NCBI RefSeq assembly: GCF_029962835.1
Contig: NC_080583.1
Span: forward strand, 71,905,158 to 71,969,157
Direction: 5' to 3'
Source: Magnolia sinica
Taxonomy: Eukaryota; Streptophyta; Magnoliopsida; Magnoliales; Magnoliaceae
DNA: 64,000 bases
Below the pieces are notes generated by a model. That model made no database searches and was not told where the DNA came from. It saw only the letters and a list, made by a program, of their open reading frames with translations. Shown here piece after piece: positions 47,340-59,382 of the stretch. The translations under genes were made by a program, and so were the position numbers. Numbering within the stretch: position 1 is the first letter of the stretch; each line of letters begins with the position of its first letter.

Positions 47340-49070
47340 CGTAAATGTGGGTCACACCACATAATATAATGGAGGGGTTTCCTTAGAATATTCATAATCA
47401 TATATTGGGTTTGCCTAAATGTGATTCACATATCCAACCCACTCATTACGTGTGTCCCACTTGGATGAGGGGTCAAACCAATTTTCAACTGCATCCATGT
47501 TTGTATTAACTTATAAACAGGTTGGATCTCAAATAAACATTGTGGCAGGCCCAAAGAAGGTTTCAATAGTGGGTGTCACTATCCCACTCTTTTCTATGGT
47601 GGGTCCACTTGAACTTTGGATTTGCCCCATCAGTCAGATGCACCATTCCATGGTGGGCCACGACCTTAAAAATAATCATTTATTGGGCCCACCTAGATGT
47701 GGTTCATAGATCCAGCCCATTCATTAAGTGTGTCCCACTTGGATGAAACACATACATCATGGTGGGACCCATAGAGCATCGACCAACATCCACTAAGTTT
47801 TGTGGGCCCCACTATGATGTATTTGTTATATCCACACCATCCATCCATTTTGAGATATCATTTTACGTCATGAGCCAAAGAATGAGGCAGATAAAAATCT
47901 GTAGTGGACCCCACCACAGAAATCTTAGGTGCACCACACCACATGAAATCAATAGTAATTGGATATCCATCATTAAAATCCTCCTAAGGCTTACCGTACT
48001 GCTTATTTGACATCCAATATGTTAATTAGGTCATACAGGGCCAAATGAAGGGAAAAAACAAAAATCAGCTTGATCCAAAACTTTTATGGCCCCAAAATGG
48101 TATGACATCCAATATTGTACTGTTTATATTTTTTTAGATGTCTTCACATAGTTTTAAATGGTAATCAACACCTGAGTTTCGTATACGTATGATTTTTGAG
48201 ATATCTCATAAGCTAAAGGGAAGACATCAAATGCACGGTGTTGATGTTCGACACACATCATGATGGGCCCATTTTACATGTCTGGTCCATTCACTCTATT
48301 TTACTGATCATTACCCTCAATTTGACTAGTTACTCGCCTCGATCATACTACATATGAGAAAGATATTGGGCAAACACGATTAATCAACAATTTGAGTGAA
48401 TTTTGATTTAAACATCTGAAGTTATTTACTCTTCATGTCCGGACTGATTAGATTATCCAAAAACAGTTAAAGGCTGTTCATAATATCAAAAATATATAAA
48501 TGAATAGAAAACACAAACACCAGCTTGATTCAAAACTTCTATGGCCCCCAAGAAATTTTAAATGGTAGAGGTTCAATCACACTATTTCCTATGGTGTGGT
48601 CCACTTGAGCTTTGGATATGCTTCCTTTTTGTTCTTTAGACCTCAAATTATCTGTTAACATGGATGAATGGAGTGGATAAAATAAATAAATAACGGTGAA
48701 TCCCACAGAGTTTACTCTGGTAAAGGTAATGAGTAACTCACTTAAATGTAGTGGAGAAAGGTTTCCTTAAAACATTCATAATCATATATTGGGCCTGCCT
48801 AAATGTGATTCACATATCCAACCCACTCATTATGTGTGTCCCACTTGGATGAGGGGTCAGACCAAGTTTCAACCGCATCCAAAACTCATGTGGGTCCCAC
48901 CAAATGCTTTTATATTTTTTAGGATGTCTTCACATAGTTTTAAATGATATGGCCCACTTGAGTTTCGTTTACCGATGATTTTTGAGATATCTCATAACCT
49001 AAAGGGGACACATCAAATCCACGGTGTTGATGTTCGACACACATCATGATGGGCCCACAAAACTTACTAA
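47340..49070. repeat. further single copies of the GGGCCCACC-family repeat
   Basis: Copies share the order TGTGATTCACA(A/T)ATCCA, CCCACT.ATTA.GTGTGTCCC, CTTGGATGAGGGGTCA, TCTTCACATAGTTTTAAATG and AAATGCACGGTGTTGATG. Two larger blocks (about 48120-48480 and 48920-49340) duplicate each other, including CATCTGAAGTTATTTACTCT. No gene was recognised. Confidence 0.65.
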
Positions 49071-49369
49071 CATCAATTCTTAGGTTCTCACGAAGTCAGT
49101 AAGTTGGGTCACAATTCTAACCAGAATATTTGGCCCATTTTACATGTCTAGTCCATTCACTCTATTTTACTGATCAATACTCTCAATTTAACTAGTTACT
49201 CACCTCAATCATGCTACATATGAGAAAGATATTGGGCATACAAGATTGATCAACAATTTCAGTGAAATTTGATTTAAACATCTGAAGTTATTTACTCTTC
49301 AATTTGAACTGATTATATTGTCCAAAAACGATTAAAGGTTCAATTAGTAGATGTGCCTAATAATTTAGT

Positions 49370-50250
49370 AATTTTGTTTTTCACAAATAAATTTAACATT
49401 TTTTTTTCAAAATGTATATTTTTTTTACTCTTTTAACTAAATATCATTTTCATTATAAATAAATTTAACATTTTTTTTTACAAAATTTAGTTTTCTTTTT
49501 TAAAATATATATTTTTTTACAGTTTGTCAATTTTTTCACAATTTTGTTTAATTTTTTAAATTTTCTTTTTCAAAATATCATTTTTTTAATCTCACTTTTG
49601 TTATCTAACTTTTCAATTTTTCTTGTCAAAATACAAAATTTAGTTTTCTTTTAAAATTTTTTTTTTTTTTTTACAATTTGTCAATTTTTTCACAAATTTA
49701 TTTAATTTTTAAAATTTTCTTTTTCAAAATATCATTTTTTAAATCTCACTTTTTTAAATCTCACTTTTGTTATATAACTTTTTAATTTTTCTTATCAAAA
49801 TACAAAATCTAGTTTTCCTTTTTAAAATATATATATTTTTTTACAATTTGTCAATTTTTTCACAAATTTGTTTAATTTTTTAAATTTTCTTTTTCAAAAA
49901 ATCATTTTTTAAATCTCACTTTTGTTATATAACTTTTTAATTTTTCTTGTAAAAATACAAAATCTAGTTTTCTTTTTTAAAAAATATATATTTTTTTTAC
50001 AATTTATCAATTTTTTTCACAATTTTATTTAATTTTTTAATTTTCTTTTTCAAAATACCATTTTTTTATCAAATTTTTTTTTCAAAATTATCAACATTAT
50101 TCAAAGTTCTTAATTTTTTTTTTCAAAATCTAGATTTTTATAAAATTACAGTTTTTTTTCAAAATTTAAAATTTCCTTAAACATTCTTAATTATTTTTCT
50201 AAGCTTCTCAACTAATTTTTTTTTCGAAATTCATAATTTTTTTGAGCTTC
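49370..50250. repeat. AT-rich tandem repeat, about 155-170 bp units
   Basis: GTCAATTTTTTCACAA recurs near 49525, 49680 and 49850 and, with one change, near 50006. Each is followed by TTTAATTTTT and CTTTTTCAAAATA. Extremely T-rich on the plus strand. It lies between the internal cargo and the right subterminal region. Confidence 0.75.
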
Positions 50251-50269
50251 TTAAAATTTGACCTGAGCA

Positions 50270-50826
50270 TTAGAGATGGTCTTTGACAGGGCTATAAGAC
50301 GGTTTAAGACCGTCTCTGATAGAGACGGTCTTTGACAGTCTCCAATAGAGACGGTTTAGGACTGTCTCTAATAGAGACGGTCCTTGACCGTCTCTAATAG
50401 AGACGGTTTAGGACAGTCTATAATAGAGACAGTCTTTGCCAGGGCTATAAGACGGCTAAGAACCGTCTCTAATAGAGACGGTCTTTGACGGCCTCAGATT
50501 ACAAGTAAAAGACGGCCAATGACCGTCTCTAATAGAGACAGCCAATGACCGTCTCAGATGGCCGCATATAAGACGGTCAAGGACCGTCTTTAATGCAAAC
50601 GGCCAATGACCATCTCAGATGACCCATATAAGACGGTCAACGACGGTCTTAAATGATTTGTGGACGTTCAAATTTTTAAGACAATATTGAGGATGGTCAA
50701 GGGCCGTCTAAAATTTTAGAGACGGTTTACGGCCGTCTCTAAAGCGTCTTTAAACCAAGCAATTTTAGAGACGGTCCAGAACCGTCTCTAAATCTGTCAT
50801 TTTTTTTTTCCATTTTTCACGTAGTG
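50270..50826. repeat. CACTA-1 right terminus and subterminal palindromes
   Basis: Repeated units of AGAGACGGTC-TTT-GACCGTCTCTAATAG and variants end at TTTTTCACGTAGTG. The core GACGGTC/GACCGTC is the same as at the left end, although the flanks differ (GAGAC here, AAGGAC there). Confidence 0.85.
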
Positions 50827-52289
50827 GAGGGTCTCCAGTAGAAGACCTCATAGCCATCCCCCTTAGTGATTCTGACTTGACTTGTACTGTACAAGTCAAC
50901 TCATCACTTTCTCCAGATTTACGGGATAAGATCATGGACCTCCTTTAATGCCATGCCGACGTATTCATCTGGTCCCACCAAGACATGTCTGGCATCAACT
51001 CAGAGGTGATGGTCCATAAGCTGAATGTCGATCCTAACCACCTATCAGTGAGATAAAAGTGACAATTGTTCTAACCAGAACAATATGCCATCATCAGAGA
51101 GGAGGTCAGCAAGCTCCTGGAAACTAAATTTATCGAGGAGATCTATTATCCCGACTGGATCACCAACATTGTCGTAGTAAAAAAATCTAATGGGAAGTTG
51201 CGGGTGTGTGTTAATTACACATACCTGAACAAGGCCTCTCCTAAGGATAGTTTTCCTCTCACAGGGATCAACCAACTGGTCGACAGCACCATAGGGCACG
51301 AGCTCTTGAGCTTCATGGATGCATACTCGGGCTACAATCAAATCGACATGCACCCACATGACAAGTAGAAGACCACCTTTGTCACTGACAAGGGGCTTTA
51401 TTGTTAAAGAGTGATGCCTTTCAAGCAGAAGAATGCTAGAGGAACGTGCTAACAGTTGACAACAAGATGTTTGCTCGATAGATCAGATGCTCTATGAAGG
51501 TTTACGTCAACGACATGCTCGTCAAGAGCGTTAGAGCTACAGATCATACCACCGACCTTGAGGAGATATTCGCAATCTTGCGAAAATATCAGATGAAGCT
51601 GAACCCAAGCAAGTGCACCTTCGGCGTCAGATCGAAAAAATTCTTTAGCTTTCTGGTCAACCAAAGAGGGATCAAGGCAAATCCCGACAAGATTCAAGCT
51701 CTGCTGGGCTTGAGCTCTCCTAGGACGACAAAAGAATTTCAGTGCCTTACTAGCAGGGTTGCTACCCTCAATCGCTCCGTCTCTCAGGCCACTAACAAGT
51801 GTCCCCCCTTTTTCAAGCAGTTAAAAGGAAAAATAGAAGATAGAATGGACTGAGGACTGTGAGTTGGCCTTCCAACAACTCAAATAGTACTTGTGGTCAC
51901 CTCCATTACTTTTCAAGCCCGAGCAAGAAGAGACACTACTGTTATACCTAGCAGTCTCAGCCACAACGGTCAGCTCGACCCTTATCCGAGAGCAAGGGGG
52001 GACAACTCCTAGTGTACTACGTCAGCAAGGCCTTGGTCTCGGCTAAGACGAGGTATCCAAACATCGAGAAACTCCCCTTAGCTCTGGTCATATCATCTCG
52101 TTGCCTCCGACCATCTCATGACATGAGTATGCTTTACATACACTTTTACTAGTAGGCTCTGTCCTGATGCCATTTTGATTATTTTCTGCAGTTGCTCCTT
52201 TTAGGGATCCTCTATTTAGAAATAGTGGCTTAAAGGCATAACTGAAAGTTTAGTGTTACATCTTGTTTCTTTTTCTAATTAATTCATAC
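50827..52289 (+). pseudogene. gypsy reverse transcriptase, first copy, broken
   Basis: Continues the protease frame interrupted by the CACTA element. It contains KLLETKFIEEIYYPDWI, VKKSNGKLRVCV.YTYLNKA, SFMDAYSGYNQI and TTFVTDKGLY, all standard gypsy RT motifs. The catalytic YVDD is YVND here. Stops occur after HPHDK and GLYC, and others precede the palm domain. Degraded RNase H sequence follows (about 51880-52150). Confidence 0.85.
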
Positions 52290-52380
52290 CCACATGGTTA
52301 TATCAGAAGAACGAGCAGCCTAACAATGATAACAACAACGAGGCTATAGGAGAAATCTGCATTATCTTCGTTGGGCCTAC

Positions 52381-52872
52381 ATGAGGAGGAGACTCGAACC
52401 AAGAACGCAAACCCATGCTCGGAGCATTAGTCATGATAGTTCGAAACATCAAGTCCACCTCACTTGCAGGCCTCCAAAGGAACAAAAGGTAATCCCCTGT
52501 GATCTGACATTCACCAAGGAGGACTCCCGAAGAATCCACCATCCCCATGACGATGCACTAGTGGTGACCATGACCATAACCAACTGCAAAGTGTTCCGAA
52601 TTCTGGTGGTCATTGGTAGCTCGACCGACATCCTCGTCGCCAATGCCTTTGACAAAATGGGGGTCAAAAGGTCCCGACTCGGACCTATCAAGACTCCTCT
52701 GCTCGGATTCGCAAGAGACAAAGTCACCTCCAAGGGATCCATACTACTCCCGATCACTGCAGGAGATGGACAGAATCAAACGACAATGATGATCGACTTC
52801 CTTGTGGTTGACTGTCCTTCCATCTACAACGTCATCCTCGGACGCCCTCCCTCAATGCCATGCAAGCGGTAG
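52381..52872 (+). pseudogene. gypsy protease, second copy
   Basis: 163-codon frame reading RRIHHPHDDALVV, then VFRILVVIGSSTDILVANAFDKMGV at the active-site region, and MMIDFLVVDCPS.YNVILGR, the conserved C-terminal motif. The catalytic Asp position reads Ile (VVIGSS), so it is predicted inactive. More intact than the copy at 28381. Confidence 0.8.
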
Positions 52873-53039
52873 TATCGATATACCATCTCACAATAAAGTT
52901 CCCGACCGAGCATGGTGTCGAGCATGTCATAGGGGATCAGCAGGAAGCTCTCCAGTGTTATTATATAGCTTTAAGGATGCAGCATCACACGATGGCCATC
53001 ACTTCTCTTAATCTCTAGGAAGAGTCAGTCAAGAGAGGG

Positions 53040-54320
53040 TCTCAAGTGAAAGACCTTATAGCCATCCCCCTCAGTGATTTTGACCCGACTCGCACTGTAC
53101 AGGTTAGCTCATCACTATCTCCATATTTATGAGATAAAATCATGGACCATCTTAGACGCCATGCCGACGTAGTCATCTAGTCCAACCAAGACATGTTTGG
53201 CATCAACCCGGAGGTGATGGTTCATGAGCTGAATGTCGATCCTGACTACCGACCCATGAGACAAAAGCGACGAGTGTTTGAACCAAAATGATATGCCATT
53301 ATCGGAGAGGAGGTTGGCAAGCTCCTAGAAGCAGAATTCATCGAGGAGATCTATTATCCCGATTGGATCGCCAACATTGTCTTAGTAAAAAAATCCAACG
53401 GGAAGTGGCGGGTCTGTGTCGATTACACATACATGAATAAGGCCTCTCCCAAGGATAATTTTTCTATATCAGGGATCGACCGGCTGGTCAACAACACCGT
53501 AAGGCACGAGCTCTTAAGCTTCATGGATGCATGCTCAGACTACAATCAGATCGCCATGCACCCACACGATAAGCAGAAGACCACCTTTGTCACTGACAAG
53601 GGGCTTTACTACTATAGAGTGATGCCTTTCGAGCTAAAGAACGCTAGAGAAACATGCCAGTGGTTGGTCAAAAAGATATTTGCTTGACAGATCGGACACT
53701 CCATGGAGGTTTACGTTGATGACATGCTCGCCAAGAGCGTTAGAGCTACAGATTATACCACTGACCTCGAGGAGATGTTCACAATCTTGCGAAAATATCA
53801 GATGAAGCTGAACTCGAGCAAGTGCGCCTTCGATGTTGGATCAGAAAAATTCATTGGCTTTCTGGTCAACCAAAGAGGGATCGAGGCAAATCCCGATAAG
53901 ATTTGAACTCTCCTGGACATGAGCTCGCCCAAGATGATAAAAGAAATTCAGTCCCTCACCGGCAAGGTTATTGCCCTTAATTGCTTCGTCTCCCAAGCCA
54001 CTAACAAGTGCCCCCTTTCTTCAAGCAGTTGAAAGGAAAATAGAAGATAGATTGGACCGAGGACCATGAGCTAGCCTTCCAACAACTCAAATAGTACCTA
54101 CAGTCACCTCCATTACTTTCCAAGCCCGAGTAAGGAGAGCCACAACTGTTATACCTAGCAGTCTCAGCCGTAGCGGTCAGCTCGGCCCTTATCTGAGAGC
54201 AATGGGGGAAACAACTCCTAGTGTACTATGTCAGCAAGGCCTTGGTCCTAGCTTGGACTAGGTATCCAGACATCGAGAAACTTGCCTTAGCTCTGGTCGC
54301 CTCATCTCGTTGCCTTTGAC
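53040..54320 (+). pseudogene. gypsy reverse transcriptase, second copy
   Basis: Motifs KLLEAEFIEEIYYPDWI, KKSNGKWRVCVDYTYMNKA, FMDACSDYNQI, TTFVTDKGLYYYRVMPF and, after a stop at IFA, MEVYVDDMLAKS with the catalytic YVDD intact. Further stops follow NPDKI. A decayed RNase H-like stretch extends to about 54320. Non-functional but better preserved than the first copy. Confidence 0.85.
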
Positions 54321-54510
54321 CATCTCACGACATGAGTATGATCTACAAACACTTTTACTAGTAGGCTCTGTCCTGACGCTATTTTGAGTATGCTCTACAG
54401 TTACCCCTCTTGGGGATCCTCTATATTAGAAATAGTGGTTGAAAGGGATAACTAAAAGTTTAGTGTTCATCATTCTTCTTTTTCTGATTAATTCATACAT
54501 TTGCTTTGCT

Positions 54511-55777
54511 TTATCTATTATGGGCTAATATAATATTATTATTTTCTTTAGTTTGTTGGAAGTTACTTGAATCCCCTCTTAAAACGTATGACCCAACAAA
54601 ATAGAGACCGTGCTCTAGACAGGCGAAAAAGGGTACTTAACCCCTTTCTTTTCCATAAACAAGGCTCTTACCTAGAGTCCATGACGCATATCAACTCAGG
54701 AATCACTCAAATCAGGAATTCTTTGAACGTCCAACTCTCTAAAAGATTCCACATATTCTCGCCAACCATGAATTTTGGAGCCCTATTTTCTAGGTAGTAG
54801 TGACTCAAGTGCTCAAATGATCAATTTTGTTAACATTGGGAAAGGTATTGCATAACCAAGGAAAACAAAACAAGTCAAGTAAATCTTTCACACCATTGGG
54901 GTTCCACGCCAAATGAAAAGATTGGGGTACACGTGATGTGAGGATGACATTCATGACATCATTATTTCCCTTCTTCATCCCTCTTCCCTAGCTATCCATG
55001 AAGCATCTTCTTTATAACTTACCGGAGTCCCAGGTCCTGTCTCACCTATGACCTATGGTAGCCTAGCTCATGCATTTGCATAATGGGTCCTCCTCTAGCT
55101 CTGTGACTTGGTAGAATTTTGAATCTTATCTTATCTATGTTTGTGGTAGTCCAGATTATCACGCAATACATGCTAAACATTCATTAAACATATGTTTTGT
55201 GACTTGCCAGATTTTCAAATCATGTTACATCAGAAATCCATGTATGTCCAGCCCTATATCTATTATTCTATTATACATGCGTATGCTTGGCACATACAAC
55301 CACAATCGATCCGCCAGGGATGCGTAAACGCACTTAAACCCATGGTCTTTTCCTAGCATTCTCATTATTACACACAACCAACTATATACATTAGGTCTAA
55401 ATATGTACATGGCATGAATATATACATTCTATACATTCTCCAAAAATGAAATATAACCCAAGTCCTAATTTAACATTCACAATATATTTACAAGAAGTTT
55501 CTGGCTGTTGCTCTTCCTTGGTACCTACACATGGAAGGAATAAAGGAAAGAATTAACTTATAAAGCATAGTGAGTGCATGGGGAGTGCAGCATATCCTAT
55601 ATGCATGTTATGTATCAGAATGACAAGATAAATGTGAGACTAAAGTTAGGGATGATGATGCATATGAGACAAAGTTATGAATCGCCTCCCTCTTGAGTCA
55701 AGATCATATGGTGGGGCCCACCTTGAGTGATCGTGATCACTTTTTTTTTTCAAAAAACTATTCCATTGATATTAAAC
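54511..55777. other. no gene or clear element recognised
   Basis: Unassigned sequence after the gypsy duplication. A 76-codon frame (54567-54797) has no recognisable domain and no splice context. The region may still contain gypsy 3' remains too decayed to identify. Confidence 0.4.
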
Positions 55778-55941
55778 TTGAAAGAGATGCATCCTGATCA
55801 TTTCGTATGGTGAACTTACAAGTAAGTGATTGTTGAAAGAGATACATCTTGATCACTTCGTATGGTGAACTTTCAAGTAAATGATCGTGATTGCTTACTT
55901 GTAAGTTCACCGTATGAAATGATCAAGATGCATCTCTTTCA
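55778..55941. repeat. inverted repeat with internal duplicate
   Basis: GAAAGAGATGCATCCTGATC near 55778 pairs with the complement ending GATGCATCTCTTTC at 55941. TATGGTGAACTTACAAGTAA pairs with TTACTTGTAAGTTCACCGTA. A third, direct copy of the same words lies between the arms. The arms are about 48 bp. Confidence 0.8.
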
Positions 55942-56518
55942 TGTTTCATATCAAGTCTATATTCAAAATCTACATCACTACATCATCCACACCCCTTGAT
56001 CTAGTGATGGGCCACCATCTTATGACATGAGTAGTAACATATGAATTTTCTATGGTTAAGATCATGTTTCATTAGAGTGGATCTAATCCATAAGGTGTGT
56101 TTATTTTCCATTTCTTCCATGTGGTGACCATTATACTTTATCAAGGTGTGATCTATACTATTGATCAAATTCCATATTAAGTGATCTACCACGATTAAGT
56201 GATGATCTAAATGATACAAGGTTTGGTTGGGCAAAATCTCACCCTCTTACATGATCTAATTTAAATTATAATTAATCTAAGATAATTTGGTGGGGTCCAT
56301 TTACATGAGCATGGATCTAATTGGGTCCCACTACACATCTATGTGATGGATCTACAAGTATATATATTAATGAATCGAGAAAATAATAATCTCAAAGGCA
56401 ATCAATCAACAAGTACATCAAGTAGGGCCCACTTTAGCACAAGTGGGGCCCGCCACGCTGATATGGTAGTGTGTGGGGTCAATAGTGTTGCCAATGTGGA
56501 TAACGTGTAGGCCCCACA
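55942..56518. other. no gene seen
   Basis: AT-rich sequence with many TGATC(A/T) words and two GTGGGGCCC motifs, adjoining the LINE 3' end. Confidence 0.4.
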
Positions 56519-56684
56519 TTTTTTTAATAAAAAACACATCTTTATATATTATAAGAGAGGAAAATATACAAAATATGGACATTCGGGCACCCCAAAGGCA
56601 AAAAGAGAATGGGGGCTCCAATCGTGAAAGCGGCCCCCAGCAGCCACCAATAGCCATTGAGCGGCATAACAAAGAAAACAAAAA

Positions 56685-57290
56685 CTAAGAGCTCAGAAGG
56701 AATGTCCTAAGGGAGCCAAGCCCGACTTTATTATGGAAGAGCAACCCACAAACCTCGGTAAGGAGGTCTTTCACCTGGTTAAGGAAGGAGGTGAATTGAC
56801 ATCTACTTCCCTCTCGGGCCATACCATTAGCCAGGCCATTGCCTTCTCTCTTAATCAACCTAAAAATGAAGGATCCTCTTTGCTCCAACCTAGAGATCCT
56901 AGAGACCCAAGGTTTCCACCGCCAGGAGGTGTGAAATTTTCCCGTAAGGCGATCGATCACAACCTTATAATCTAATTCAATTTCCATCTTATTCAGCCCC
57001 AAGTCCAGGCACATAGCGATCCCGTCATGAACCTCACGAAGTTCAACTCCGTTGTTAGAGCCCACACCGTAACCAATAGAGAAAGCGAAATTGAGGTCAC
57101 CATTATCCTTCCTGCAGATGCCTCCTCCGCTAAACAACCCTGGAATCCCTCTCGTAGAACTGTTCACATTTAATTTGACCCAATCCCTATCCATTTTAAC
57201 CCCCCTAATAACTTTATATTGATAACTATGAAGAGGCTGAAACGAGATACCCAACGCTTCCCAGGACTGATATCGCTGGGGAGGAGTCAC
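56685..57290 (-). pseudogene. LINE RNase H domain
   Basis: A 201-codon frame with DWVKLNVNSSTRGIPGLFSG (the first catalytic Asp of the usual NVDG is Asn here), GGICRKDNGD, FAFSIGYGVGSNNGVELREV, a segment EIELDYKVVID in place of the usual E.DS, and R..N..AN.MA near the end. It matches plant LINE RVT_3 domains over its full length, but key acidic residues are altered. Confidence 0.8.
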
Positions 57291-57699
57291 GACCTTACTT
57301 CCGACCAGTCTGGAGATGCTACTTCAGATGCAAGCAATCGGGATTGTGGTCTTCATAGGTTTATTGTCAAACCTCGCTTCATTTCTAGCTCTCCAAATTT
57401 CCAAAAGAATCAGGATTGGAAGGAGCTTGTGGATGTGTGATGGAGCACTACTAGGGGCCGAGGCACGACGCCACTACAGAATCCTTCCTTCCAAGGATTG
57501 ATGCTGCAGAAAAGTGATCCCAATCATGGTGCTGAAGTGCCGCCACATAGTGGAGGCCTAATGGCCATCGAGAAAAAGGTGAGTGAGGGACTCGGGCTCA
57601 GGTCGACTAGAGGACCCATAATCACAGCAGTTGCATCCTGAAGCAATTTGGACCCCTTTGGACTGAACTCTTGTGTCCACTGGGACCGCGCCCTACAAT

Positions 57700-59369
57700 A
57701 ATCTCCAAGTGAAGATAGAAATCTTAGGCGGTAATTCCTTTTGCCAAATTCATTTAGACCAACTCGTGGGAGGGAGTCTTGCTCTACTCATGGACCAGGC
57801 CAACTTGATAGAGAAGTCTCCAGAGGAATCGTGGGGCCAAAAGCAAACAGGATTGCCTTTTGTTGTGACAAAACCTCCATGGAAGATGAAATTAATGACT
57901 TCATGGGGTAAAAATGAAAAAATGGAGGACGGAGGAAGGGGCCAGTAAGCCCAAGAAAGTTGTTAACCGTGAGAGACTGTAGAGCATTCGGGATTGGCCT
58001 GGCAGATAGATGGTGAAGGGGGCCCAACCCTGTCCGGTTGCACATCCACATGTTTTGTTCTCCATTGCCCACTTCCCATTGCACATTATCTGCTAAAACC
58101 GGCAGAAACTCTCTGATTTTCTTCCATAATTGAGAGCCATTGCTGGACATCCTACTCTCATCTGACATTTCTAGGTTAGAATGGTGTTTAGCACGCATCA
58201 GTTTCACCCAAGGGCCAGCAATTACTCCAAATTTAACTGCCCACGCCATTTTCATCTAGAGGGCAACCATTACTTCCTTAAGGTTTCTGATGCCTAAACC
58301 TCCTTCCTCAAGAGGAGAAGTGATTCTCTGCCAAGCAACCTAATGGAACTTCCTTTTACCTTTGGCCCTTCTCCAAAAAAATAAGCAAATCTACATTCTA
58401 AACTTTCAATTAGCTGGCCAGGAACATGCACAATAGCTAAAACATGAAGGGGGATGCTCCCAAGGATGTGCTTGATCAACGTCACCCTGCCCACTTGGGA
58501 AATGAATCTGACGTTCCAACCGCTGATTCTTTTTTTGACTTTTTCTAGGAGAAACTGGGAGAAACTGAAAGTTAGACTGCTTCACTCTGCCCTTGGTTAA
58601 AGGCACGCCTAGGTAATGGACCCTTGTGCTGGATTTGACAACACCTAGGAGACGTTCAATATCTAATTCTACCCATGGATAGCTTGTCTGAGCATATGAA
58701 GTAGCTCTTGTTGTAGTTAATTTTTTGGCTTGATGCTTCTTGGAATGAATGGAGGAAATTCTTGATTGTAAGAAGCGAGGTCTGACTACTGTTCAGGAAA
58801 AGAAGCGTGTTGTCTACGAACAGGAGATGGGATAGCAACGGACATCCAAGTTGCAACTTAAAGGGTTAACACCAGCCCTGAGATACAAGTTGCTTGAAGC
58901 TACGAGAGAAGGCTTCTGCTGCTAGTAAAAATAACCTAGGGGAAAATGGATCGCCTTGGCGGATGCCTCTGGTTGACCCGAAAAAGCCCGACGCCTCCCC
59001 ATTAATGAACATGGAGAACCAATTATTTCCTCAATAGGTTTCCATCAGGCCTACCATGGAAGCCGAACTTAATCAACACCTATTTGAGAAATTTCCAATT
59101 CACACGATCGTAGGTTTTCTCTAAATCCAGTTTTAAGATGATGTTACTTCCTCAGACCTTCCTACCTAACTCCCGCATTGCCTCGTGGGCTAGTGCGAAA
59201 TTCTCGGTAATCGCTCTACCTTTCACGAAAGCACCTTGTTCAATGGTGATCAATTTGGGGAGAATAGCGCTAAGTCTTGTTGCCAGGATCTTTGAAAAAA
59301 TCTTGTAGATGACGTTGCACAGGCTTATTAGATGAAAGTCTGAAAATCTGGAAGCTAAGGGGGATTTGC
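57700..59369 (-). pseudogene. LINE reverse transcriptase and linker, fragmented
   Basis: RT motifs occur in several frames: ISLCNVIYKIFSKILATRLS and EQGAFVKGRAITENFALAHE (59152-59369), LLSHLLFVDNTLLFL with the catalytic F-x-DD changed to FVDN (58656-58856), then GRVTLIKHILGSIPL.V (58294-58494) and a W..NGEQ linker (57788-58255). The frame breaks and the changed catalytic Asp make it inactive. Confidence 0.8.
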
Positions 59370-59382
59370 ATACAAGAAAAGA

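Larger units (their letters stand above)
28934..50826. mobile_element. 21.9-kb CACTA (En/Spm) transposon, complete ends, carrying a telomere-like array and gene fragments
   Basis: Left end CACTACGCCAAAACTGC; the right end in reverse complement is CACTACGTGAAAAATGG. They share CACTACG and the A-rich continuation expected of CACTA termini. The 3-bp target duplication GAG is at 28931-28933 and 50827-50829. The empty site is visible in the tandem copy of the host gypsy element (near 53035, AGAGAGGGTCTC), which confirms both borders. Subterminal regions at both ends hold palindromes on the core GACGGTC...GACCGTC. No transposase (TnpA/TnpD) was recognised, so it is probably non-autonomous. It has itself been hit by an LTR element (33465-37509). 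Confidence 0.9.
52308..54508 (+). repeat. tandem duplicate of the gypsy protease-RT segment
   Basis: The 2.2-kb block from GAACGAGCAGCC to ATTAATTCATAC matches 28203-28933 joined to 50827-52289. The only break in colinearity is the CACTA insertion, which is absent here, so this copy preserves the empty target site. Confidence 0.85.
25366..54510 (+). mobile_element. decayed Ty3/gypsy retrotransposon, interrupted by a CACTA element and partly duplicated
   Basis: Order on the plus strand: LTR (25366-26414), primer site, gag, protease, [CACTA 28934-50826], RT and RNase H remnants to about 52289, then a second protease-RT copy (52308 to about 54508). Gag-protease-RT order and the RT motifs place it in Ty3/gypsy. 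All reading frames carry stops and shifts. No integrase and no 3' LTR were found before 56 kb, so the 3' half is deleted or replaced. The left LTR boundary (TGTTATCAG) is a best guess. Confidence 0.75.
56519..59369 (-). mobile_element. decayed LINE interrupted by the second CACTA-like element
   Basis: Minus-strand non-LTR retrotransposon. From 59369 downward it reads through RT (SRFSDFHLISLCNVIYKIFS, LPKLITIEQGAFVKGRAI), the catalytic region, GRVTLIKHILGSIPLH, a zinc-knuckle-like linker and RNase H, and ends at a T run (56519-56526; poly(A) on the minus strand). The endonuclease and N-terminal RT would lie beyond the CACTA insertion. Multiple frameshifts. The RNase H pattern is shared with the LINE in the protease intron. 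Confidence 0.85.
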
